NCBI GenBank assembly: GCA_019915135.1 | Contig: JAHLMK010000013.1 | Coordinates: forward strand, 806,001 to 870,000 | Direction: 5' to 3' | Source of the DNA: Strobilurus pachycystidiatus | Lineage: Eukaryota > Basidiomycota > Agaricomycetes > Agaricales > Physalacriaceae | Length of the DNA stretch: 64,000 nucleotides | Shown here: positions 24,031 through 33,810 of the stretch, piece by piece | How positions within the stretch are numbered: the stretch's first letter is position 1 | Layout of the letters: each line of letters opens with the position of its first letter | The notes under the pieces: generated by a model | The model's database searches: none | The model's input: only the letters and a program-made list of their open reading frames with translations | Told to the model about the DNA's origin: nothing | Program-made: the position numbers and the translations under genes

Positions 24031-25581
24031 CTTGATACGGGTTCACAAGTAACAGCCTGTCTACACGTGTGCGCCCCGATTTCAGTCCCAGGTCCGATCG
24101 TCAGGGTTTGCTTGGGGGGCATGTCGGGGCCCATCGCATGCCTGGCAGAGATTCCGAAATTACGGTAATGTGAACGGCATACTCCAAGTCGTCTCATTTT
24201 CTCCGTATGTCGGATAACACGGCTGAGCAGCGCTGGCTACCCGATATGTCCGAGAGCTGGATTTTTGCTGGTACCCACTGCTACTGGCGGAGGAGGGTCC
24301 ATTCTGGCCATGACCAGCCCCACCTCACTGTATTCAGCGTACAGGCATCATCCATAATGAGGATGTAGATGAAAATCAATTTAGAGCCACAGTCCAGAAA
24401 AGGTCTACCTCAGAATGCTGGTATGTAGGTGGGTTTGAGTATTTGGCCATGCGCAATGGAGTATCATACCGGTGTGATGGTCAAGATCGGCACAAGTGCA
24501 GACCAGCAAGCCTGTATGATCCCCGCTGGGGCGCGTCGTTTTTGGACACACGGATAAAGACCGAACGACTTCGCATTTGTAAGGATCTGAGAGCACAGCA
24601 GATACGCAGATGCCTTTTTCTGTCGGATATCGTCAGACTTTCCCTACTACCCCGCCATCAGCGAGAGTATTTCGTGCAGAGCAAGCCCGTGCGTGGCGGC
24701 ATGTGAGGGGCGCTTGATGTAGTTCATTGCCTTCAAATGTGTCTCCGGCGGCGAGGGTGACTTCTGGATTGGACTTCTGATACAAAGTTTGAGCCTTGAG
24801 GGTACGTAGTCCGTAAGAGTCGCGCGAATGATTCCATCAACGGATCTGGTGTCCACGATCACGTGTCATCGGACCAACTATACTAAGGTAACTAAGTACC
24901 AGTACTGTACGTGACGATTGGACTCCAGAGTCACTTCGTTTACAGGGCTCTGAGCCTCTGACCATTGCGTGAGACAGCGAATATATTATATTTATTAGTT
25001 ATCTTAAGGATCATACGCCATGGAACAATGCACTTGTGCCGACGACTTGTAAGTTGTGCTCTCCACCGAAGAATTCTTCGCACATTTCCAAATTCACCCG
25101 ATCTCCACATGATACACAAGTCACCACAATATTCACGGAGTTGCGAGACTAAGTATGTCTCAGGTGCACAAGTAGTGCTCACCGGGGACTGTCGATTGAT
25201 AATCCACAGATGCACCACAGGCACACATACATATATATACGTAGTACAAACCTAGTATCTAGGTGATCGTTGACCGTCATTGATAAGCCAGGTAGAGTAG
25301 TATGGTCATGGTCATAGCTGATACAGCTATCCGGACAGTGCGCTGCCACCCCCGCCTGGAAATCTCAGATCTTGATTTCTGAAAGCTAAGGAACAAACAA
25401 TCAGACATCCTGATACTATATTCATTGGGAGATGGTGTATCCAGTCCATTCTGTCCACTCTGAATTTCATCAGAGATTGACTGTCAAATGGACAGTGCAA
25501 TCTTACAATCAGGCGTCGGACAAAGTGGTGATGATCCGGAGCGGTCGTTTCAAGAACGAGAGGATGTTGATCTGCACAGCG
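24031..25581. other. Intergenic stretch, possibly F-box gene debris
   Basis: Near 24600-24690 the minus strand reads ALHEILSLMAG, which could be a remnant of the missing F-box of the gene at 22938-24030. Otherwise I see no gene. Confidence 0.4.
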
Positions 25582-27345
25582 CTAATGAGAGAATCGTTTA
25601 CACTTGCATGGCAACATACTGGATGTAGACTGTCTACCAGACGATAGCAGTGGACGAGTGATGTACTCCAGAACTGAGAGTGACGCGGTAGGTGGGAGGT
25701 CACGGTTGCTCAGGCTAAGACAGGACTCTAGCTGGTTCTCATCTTTGCTGGAGCCTGTTTGTCTGGCTAAAGGGGAGTCCTCATTGTAACACTGATCTAC
25801 TAGAGTATCAGAGAGACCGCAACGGGAAAAAATGTACGCACAATCGCCGTGACATAGAGAGCATCCTTTCTGCTGTTGGGATGCGAGATTTGTAGATGAC
25901 TGTTCCAATTCAAATTCAAGACGATGGATTTCTTGTGACTGTTGCCATGCTTGACTGTTCAACTCCGCGAGATGGGCTTTATAGGACTCTGTGTGCGCCT
26001 TTTCAAGTAAGGAGTACTGCTCCGCTAGATCGACGAGCTGTTCTTGTAATGCCTAGAATTGTAGGTTTGCCAATGATTCGAGACGATGGGTGGACATTTA
26101 CTACCTGCCGTTGAGACTCAGCTGCCATGAGCAACTGATTATTCCTCTCTAGGAACAGATTTGCGCTTGCGAGTCTCTCCATAGTTTGCTGATACCTGCA
26201 GGCCTATCAGTCGCTTGTGGAAGCCATAACGAACCAAGTACAGACTCGATGACCTGATCTTGCAATTCGACGGCTCTGTCAGCTCTCGCTTTCAGGTCTC
26301 GGAGTTGGTTCTGCAAATTTGTGACAACGACTGTGCTCTTTTCAAGTTCAATTTCTGTGATTGCACGCAGATCTTCACTCTTTTGCCTGCGCCTGTTTCA
26401 GCACTTATTGATCGGCAGTCCTTGGTAAGAGCAGCTCACATAGCAACACAATTCCGAGACATGTCTTCCACAAGAAGAGCATGAGTTCTCTGGAGCTGAT
26501 CATGTCTATCGGCGGTCTCGCGTAGTCTTTCGTCAGCCGCGTCCTTCTCAGAGAGGAGCTCGTCATGCGCGGCATTGAGGGCACGATATTCTTGAAGAAG
26601 GTTATTACCAATCGCCTCCAGCATCTCCTGCTGTGATTTTGATTGTCTGCATTCAGACTGGAGAGTATAGAGGAGATCATCTCTGTCGCAAGATCAATTC
26701 ACCTGTCGGCTCAACGCGTATACACTCTGACATACTCTGAAACACTCGCGTCCTCGGTAACAGTACGATTAGGACCAAGAGATATTCGCGTATCCACCTG
26801 AGGCGCAATTAGTACAGAATCAATTCTTGAAATAGTTGATACACACGTCCTGAATAACTTTCATGATATACTCTTGGTCTGTGTCGCTGAGCTTCAAGAT
26901 GCATTCAACAAATATCGCCTTTCTGTTGCAGCGAACTCCAATAACGAGGGCCATTCGACACATTATTAATGTCGCATAGACATCGTGATCCTTGGCCATA
27001 GTTAAGAGATCGGGAATATCGAGAGCTGCGGGGTTGCTCTGAAGCACTTCGAAGAAATACCGCAACATGAGGCGATACAACCGCTTAAGGGTTCCAAGAT
27101 GGAAGATCCAACTCTCGGACTGCTCTTTCATGCATGGACTGAAATAGTCTATGTCACTGTGACGCGTTAATGCGGTGATGGGGAGAAGCAGGAAGTTCGA
27201 GCCCAACAGTTGGCACGTACACGAGAGACAGGATTTCGGATAGCATCGTGCCATCGCCAAGGTCGTCAACATCGACAATCTTCCTTGTCAAAGAAATCTC
27301 TTGGAACAAATGGATGAAGGCATCCATCTCTGCTGGGTTGGCCAT
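25582..27345 (-). CDS. Hook-family dynein adaptor-like coiled-coil protein
   Basis: Exon 1 (MANPAEMDAFIHLFQEISLT, then DDLGDGTMLSEILSLV) and exon 2 (DIDYFSPCMKEQSES, WIFHLGTLKRLYRLMLRYFF, LIMCRMALVIGV, LSDTDQEYIMKVIQD) form the N-terminal Hook domain, a calponin-homology-like fold that binds the dynein light intermediate chain. Later exons are heptad-rich: MLEAIGNNLLQEYRALNAAH, VVVTNLQNQLRDLKARADRA, RYQQTMERLASANLFLERNN and LQEQLVDLAEQYSLLEKAHT. Hook proteins link dynein to early endosomes for transport along microtubules, which matters in hyphae. Introns have GT-AG ends and are short. The C-terminus carries two CxxC-like pairs (CSLCHGDC) and is poorly conserved, and a typical Hook C-terminal cargo domain is not evident. 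With roughly 480 residues it is shorter than most Hook proteins. Confidence 0.85.
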
Positions 27346-28664
27346 GAGTCCTGCAGAAGGGAGGACGTATACCCGTATATCCGTACTCGATCATCTCCTG
27401 ACCGGACCCGCGTGGAGTATGCGTGGAAATACCGGTTGGCTTCGTACGAACCCAGTACGAACCTCTAGGATCTTCCTGCTACAGGGGCAATGACCAGGAC
27501 GGTGACCCGACCGATTTCTGACTCTTTTCGTCTACTCGTGTCTCGCGTGGATGGCGGCAAGTCAAGCTTGGGATCATGACCTGGACCAGGCCGAGCATTG
27601 GCTCTCTTCGTCTACCTACTTATGCGTAATCCTGGGCCTAGCGGGCGTGGACAGTGGCGACTCACGCTACTAGTGGGGCTATCAGGACCGGGCACACCTC
27701 TGACTATGCTCGTCTATGAGGATTTACACGACTCTTTTTGTCTTGCGTTCGTTTGATTATCACGATGTTAGTGTCCGGTCATGTCTTGCGGCTTGAATTT
27801 GTCTCGATTGGCATATCATGCGGTTACGCGGGGGCCTGGGCTTCTCCACATAAACTTGTGTCGTGTTCTTCTCGAGTCTCTATCCGCATCTCCTCCTTGG
27901 GCCGGGTGACTGGTCGCTTCAGTGTCTCCCACCTTCGTAGGTTTAGGGGTACCCGATTATGAATACAATGTGAGTCTTCATTCGTTCGGTCCGTGTGAGC
28001 TTCCGAATTAATCATGTCTCTGATCAGCTACATGACGGGGTCCGCGCCGCGTATTGATTGAGGTTACATACTTTGTTGAGGATGTGTGGGGTGCAGGCTG
28101 ATACTGAGCTCCCAGTGTTGGTGCCTCCTTCTTCACTGTTGGCGCCTCCTTCTTCGCGTTCTTCGTGCTCAGCGCTTTGGTGATGTCTTCAATGACGTGG
28201 ATTGGAACTTGTCTGCCCCCACTTTGACGTGTCCGCCCTTGGACTCGCCATCGTCATCGGGATGCCCACAGCACACGAGGACCCATCCGTCGCCTGCCGA
28301 CCTCTTCACCGTCTACCACCGAGTCTACGCCATGCAGACATTACGTACATCAGCCAACAAACTACCATGGCGCATCACTAGTCTGAGTAACTAGGTCAAT
28401 CCGCCAAGCCCCGTCAGTATCATTGGCACATCGCTGTCCCATGCTGATGGTGAGGATGGATGCGATGTAGAAATACGGAGTATCCGTATTACTTGGACCA
28501 AGCTGAATTTGATCAAGGTTAGGGTCATATACCAGAGATCCAGTGTCATCCACCGCGCAGGCGTGGCAGCCTCACCTTCCACATGCGCTGGAGAGTACTT
28601 ATATCACGTTCCTCCACTTACTGACATAGTCCTCCCTCCTTCCTCAGGATCACCAGTTACGACC
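27346..28664. other. Shared upstream region of two divergent genes
   Basis: The Hook gene and the WD40 gene diverge from this region, so it should hold both promoters. A two-copy 21-nt tandem repeat (GTTGGTGCCTCCTTCTTCAC and the next copy) lies at 28117-28158. No gene is visible. Confidence 0.45.
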
Positions 28665-30455
28665 ATGTCCTACGTTGTCCATTCCACGCTGAACGACAAG
28701 CACAATGGGACTATCAATGTCTTGGCCTTCTCTGAGGATGGACGATATCTGGCGACTGGTTGTGAGGATGGCAGCGTCCGGGTTTTCCAAACATCTGGGG
28801 GTAGTCACCGCAGTTCCTACGAGCGAGAAACAGCGGCTATTGAGGCAATGGTGTGGAGCCCCCGTGGCACGAGTTCCCCCTCGCCGTGCCTCTATGTTGG
28901 GACTAGGGCTGGGATCGTTTATCGATTTCTGAAACCGCACACAAAGGTCCGTCTCTTATCATCTGTTCCGCCCTCCACACGACAATTAAAGCGGTCCTGT
29001 AGACTGTCGAAAACACATCCAAGAGGATTATGATCAATCTGGAAGGACCTATTCGTTGTTTCGCATTTGATTGGAAAGAATGCATGATAGTCGGCCATGG
29101 CAAACATGTGACGGTCTTGAACAAAGGTATCTGACCGTTCGTTGTGGCCATTTTTGTAATACATACCAACGCTCAACAGATTTCACCATCAGTTTCGTTC
29201 TGAAACAACCAGAGTTTCCGTATCCTGTCCAGTTCAATCCATCTCTTCAAGCTAGTAGTATCCATGTTCCCCGTCATAACGATCAAGTTATAGTCTCCTA
29301 CCTCAACCACGGTATACGGTAAGAGTAACACTGTCTTTTAGCTCAACCTTGGAAACTCGACTGTCCATTATAGATGCCATTCACTCACCGTTGGGAACTT
29401 CGACGCCATTTGGGAGATTTTCCCTTCCACTCGTATGTGCGTGGTTGCCAGTTTTGTTCCATTTTCAGGAAGCTTATCGGAAATAGTGGGAGATCAGCCG
29501 TATCGGACGACGGTCTACTTTTGGCAGCATCCAATTTACTGGATGGCATCGACTTTTACACTTTAGGGTCCCCTCTTGGTTTCCGGGATACTCTATCCGA
29601 TACCATTCTCCAGAACGTCATCATTCCCGTTACATTCATTCATGACGACCGGGCTATCTTGATAGGCAGCAGTCGCGGTGCGGCCAGCATCATTGACGTC
29701 TCGACACGCAAGATTACCACACTTGCTCATTCTACCTGTGAGATTTTCTACCGTTAACTTCCGATGGAGCGACTAACAGTCTTTCATAGGTAACGATTTG
29801 GTTCAGGCAGTTGTACGTCTCAGTCAAATTCAGGAATTCGACTTTTGTTGAGGTTCCTGATAGGCATATACCAAGTTTCAAGACATCGACTATATTGCCA
29901 CTGGAATCAGCGAGAAGACATACGGCCCTAGCGTAAAGATATGGAAAAGAAAATACCCCAAAGCGCCCAGTAGATGGCGATGGGCAGTGAAAGTCCGTTC
30001 GGATTCATTTCCCTACCTGATTGGATGTTGACGTATACTCCTAGACCATCATGAAGGCGTTCAAGTCCTGGCCATGGTCGCGCATAGCCATGACGCTGGG
30101 TCTGTTTGCGCTTGGCCTAGCCTTGTCACTCAGCGAGCCGCTCACCGTGGACCATCTGACTATTCCTTTCCGCATTGCCGTCACGCTTTTCAGCCCTTAC
30201 GTATCTTCTGGATGGTTGCATCTATACGGTGGGCGCGAGCATACCATCATCACCACCGTGACGGCGTTCCCAGTGGTTTTCACGACCACGTCGGTGGTCA
30301 CAGTGGTTGAAGGACCGACAGTGACGGATCTCGTTTCTACCGCGCCAATCCTCGTTCGTACCGTCTTCGAAGTGCTCCCACAGAGCACCGACAGTTCCGC
30401 TAGTAGTCCGGGTGACTCGGGATCGGCTGCTCAAACCGTTCTCGAACGCGTTTAA
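28665..30455 (+). CDS. WD40-repeat protein with C-terminal membrane segments
   Basis: The protein starts MSYVVHSTLNDKHNGTINVL at ATG 28665. The first exon holds a WD40 unit (INVLAFSEDGRYLATGCEDG, SVRVFQTSGG). Middle exons (29040-29750) give further beta-propeller blades (SLQASSIHVPRHNDQVIVSY, GRSAVSDDGLLLAASNLLDG, VTFIHDDRAILIGSSRGAAS). A later exon reads DIDYIATGISEKTYGPSVKI then WKRKYPKAP. The last exon (about 30048-30455) carries a hydrophobic stretch (IAMTLGLFALGLALSLS) and a second (TVDHLTIPFRIAVTLF), then a Thr/Val-rich tail. Many mushroom genomes have expanded families of such propellers with a C-terminal membrane anchor; their function is unknown. The joins use short GT-AG introns; I see no disabling change. 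Exact borders of the middle exons are approximate. Confidence 0.7.
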
Positions 30456-31020
30456 GCCTACCTGGCGATGGGAAGTTAGTGAATATTGTTACTACTATGT
30501 TACTGTCCTAGATCCACCTGTGCTATACAATGTACATAGGGTTCACTCGTGCGTCAGAACATGGACAGTGCAAACATATGCATTTTTTTGCCAACTCTGT
30601 CGTGCCTAGACATATTCATGTTGCGTCCGTATCATTCGTAATCAATCGCCTTGAGAGCCGATGAGAGGAACGCAATGAATGGGAACGCGTCTTTCTTGCA
30701 GATCTTTGGGGATTGGTGGCCTGAGGGAAACCACGTTGGCGTGAAGGCTCAATCCGTAGTGCGTGTGTATACGTACGGTAAGGCTATCAGAGAAGCTGAC
30801 CGGCCGACCTCGCAGTTTCGCATGGATCGAAATTCTGTGCGCGGAGGCCTTCAACCCGGCGTGCCCAGAGTACGGCGGCGAGATGGTCAAGACTTTCGAC
30901 GTATGAAAGGAGGAGCCCAGAGAGTCACTACCGCCAGCGAGGTGTTGGAGTTCTTCGAGACCATCAGAGGATGCCTCATTATCGTCTCGAAGAGCCAGCT
31001 TCAGGAACGGATTTCCAGAT

Positions 31021-31079
31021 GCGTTCAGATGAGATTGTGTTCGTTCAGATAAGATTGTGTTCGTTCGGATAAGATTGTT
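31021..31079 (-). repeat. Inverted copy of the 20-nt minisatellite, about three units
   Basis: On the minus strand the sequence reads as near-perfect tandem copies of CGAACGAACACAATCTTATC, the unit of the array at 8914-8994, in opposite orientation. Confidence 0.85.
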
Positions 31080-31144
31080 CAGAGATGTACAAGCACATCC
31101 ATCAGGTCACAGCTTTGCCGTCCATATATGGTCATCGACAATGT

Positions 31145-31181
31145 CCTTAACCTTATAAGGTTAAGGATTCCTTAACCTTAT
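31145..31181. repeat. Perfect 22-bp palindrome plus a third half-site
   Basis: The half-site CCTTAACCTTA is followed directly by its reverse complement, giving a 22-bp perfect palindrome at 31145-31166. A third copy of the half-site (CCTTAACCTTAT) follows at 31170-31181. Confidence 0.85.
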
Positions 31182-32482
31182 CAGGAATTTGCAGGCACAC
31201 CGCTGAGCCGGCGCGAGTGCGGACGTTTCAAATGGTAAGTCTAATCGTTTACCAGTACCTTCACTCTACTAAATACAGTTTCTGTAGGTTGACCTTGTTA
31301 CTCTCTCGAGACGGAAATCGAATGCCGGCGTTGAACTCGTGCATCCTCCCAGTTGAACAATTGACCCAGTGACAGCTTCTGGCAGTGAGTCGCTCACGGT
31401 CATTCTACTAGTCCTTCTCGTCAATCGTTGGTCCAAAAGGATCTGGGAAGTTCAACACCATCTATGCGCTCCTATTCGTTTTCGGCTACGAGGCCAACAA
31501 GATGCGGCAGGGCAAGGCCCCCTGAATTCCTTCGTCAGTCCGCCAGACGTCCCGATTTGCAGATTTGCAGCGTCGAGGTCCATTCCGTGGTACCACCGAC
31601 TTGGTTTCACTAATCCGGTTTGTATCTTTCGTCTCTCTGGCTTTACTATCGCAGGACGGTGCAGACGAATCCGAAGTCGTCCTCGGGATCGAGTTCGTCG
31701 TCCCTCCTGAACGGTCTACAAGGACAACTCAAGCAAGTACAATGTCGACGGGCAAGCCGGTCAAGTGCAGCGACAATCAGGGATCTCCTTCCTTCCACCC
31801 GATATAGGTGAATGGTCTCGACGTTGTCACTTTGACTTGAGATCAGCAGAAGGCTAAGTGCGAGAGTTTGAGGAAGAGGCGATTACGCGTTCATGGCTCA
31901 GTTGAACATGATCTCGTTGAAGTTCAAGGAGATATCCCAGGTGAGATGGATTGTTTACTGATTTCGCGTGGCGTTTACTTTTCTCATCAGCGTCATCTAT
32001 CGGACTCGATACCTCAGACAGCCATGAGTAGGTCATCTTCAGCTACTGCACGGAATGGAGACGAGCGCTTTCCCCAGCACTGCCTTTGGGGCTGTCGTCT
32101 CTGAAATCTTCGACCAAATATCTTCCAATCGGCAGATTCTCGAACGGACGATACTAATAAGGCGGCCGCCACTGCGCGTGCTTCAAGGTTACCAGTCATT
32201 GCTCGCTACCCGGCAAATTCTCTTTGTACGCGCCCAAATAATAAAAAGGTTTGATGTATTTCTTCTATTCGGAGTCTTCCACGTAGACGTCTGTCCGTCC
32301 GAGTCGATGATCGAAGAACTCACAATTCGAAGAGTCGGCCTCTCAGGGAACGTGAAATTCAATGAATGAAGACTACGAGGAGGTCTACGTGGACGTGCAG
32401 GGGGAGGCAGAGGTCCAACATTCTTGTTGTGTACGCTAATTGTCATTGTGCGTCGAGTACCGCGTACATATATCACATATCT

Positions 32483-33810
32483 CTATACAACATCTCCATC
32501 CACAATCTCTTTCAGGATATTAAGCCATTCGCAGTGGTACATCCCCCGGACGTCGCGCTGATGCAACGCAACACTATAGAGGCTCTCCGGGAACGGCACA
32601 TCGCGTATTGTGATGACTGTGCGTATAACTTGGGATTGCTGGAGAAGCATTGACTGAAACTGATGCTTTCCAAGGGGGTATATATCCATGTGGAAAAGTT
32701 TCTGTACCTCGGATAGGGATCGTACCGCCGCGTTCAGGATGGAATGGGAGAACTCGAGTCCTGGGCGTTCCTCTGATTCGATTTCGAGAACAAGGCAGTG
32801 CGTTACTTGTTATGCAAGTACAATGAGTACACGGAATGGCAGGAATCGGCGTACTCACTCAGCTTTTTGGGATGCTTCTTGAGCTCCATGGCTCGCCATG
32901 CCGCAGTTCCAATAACCTCACCATTTTTCTCTGCCCAACGCTTTAAGGCATCAAGCTTCGCACGAGTCTTCTCAACGCTGGATCCCACAGGGTGAAGATA
33001 CCCATAGACGGAGGAATTTCGCCCGGTACTGACGCCCGTCCGTAGCATCTCCATCCAGTCACAATCCATAGTAGGCCACAATCGACTGCGCATTTGAGCC
33101 CCACCCCAATTGACTGCATGCGTGTACGTATTGAGCATGCCAGGACACCCATCATCGATAATGCAGATCCGCGCGAATCCATCTTCGGGCTCTGGACATT
33201 CCACACCACACACTCGCTTGTAATCGTTGTCCGTGACGCAGGCGGCAGACCGTAATTGGTATTCAAAGCCCGAGTTCACCCCGTCAGCATCTGCATTTCC
33301 TTCAACATCAAGGTGTACAAGAAACAAGTGGGTCGCTAATCAATCGTCTGAGCAAGCAGAAGTGATTTCTTACTATACTCACCTGAGCAGTTGTGATCCG
33401 TTCCAACACCCAATGCCCAACTGGCTGGGACGTGGCAGACCTTGACAACATTTCTCCTGCACCACTGGATGAAGTCTACATAACGGCGCCCGAAGCCTAG
33501 CTTTTCAGAAAATTGTTGTTGTTTCCGATAGAGGCGGCATTGAATCTTATGAGATGGCCAATCAATTCGCTGACATTCATCTCCCTAAATCAATATATCG
33601 GTAAGTAGCGTACTTGCAGACTTCTGTGTGAGATCTTACACAATATGTTGCCAACTGGCAGCTGGAACATTGCGATAGTCTCTTGATATCTTTTTCAAGA
33701 CACTTTGAGCAGCTCGGAGGTCCAGTCACATGAATTACATTGAGATGGCGGTCACAATGGTCGCAGATTGTGTTCCTGGGCAACCGGATTTCTGTCAGAG
33801 AGTCAGACAT
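32483..33810 (-). CDS. MYND zinc-finger protein, four exons, 379 aa
   Basis: Exons 33810-33640, 33584-33383, 33335-32859 and 32772-32483 join with matching phases and give a complete 379-residue protein. The N-terminus has a Cys-pair segment (CDHCDRHLNVIHVTGPPSCS with a following KC), and the spliced block CSSCQLATYCGDECQRIDW with PSHKIQC completes a MYND finger (C-x2-C, C-x3-C, H-x3-C). MYND fingers are protein-interaction modules. The rest (FGRRYVDFIQWCRRNVVKVC, HLFLVHLDVEGNADADG, KRVCGVECPEPEDGFARICI, ERPGLEFSHSILNAAVRSLS) is the conserved body of a mushroom-expanded MYND family of unknown role. No SET domain motif is visible, so methyltransferase activity is not claimed. All introns are 47-86 nt GT-AG. 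Confidence 0.8.

Larger units (their letters stand above)
30456..32482. other. Intergenic stretch with repeat and palindrome, no clear gene
   Basis: Holds an inverted copy of the 8.9-kb minisatellite (31021-31079) and a perfect palindrome (31145-31166). A 133-residue plus frame at 30651-31052 overlaps a minus frame and neither resembles a known family. Confidence 0.4.

Noticed and set aside
8914..31079. A giant 22-kb mobile element bounded by the inverted minisatellite arrays
   Set aside because: The sequence outside the tandem units does not match between the two sites, and ordinary cellular genes such as the Hook homolog lie between. No target duplication was seen.
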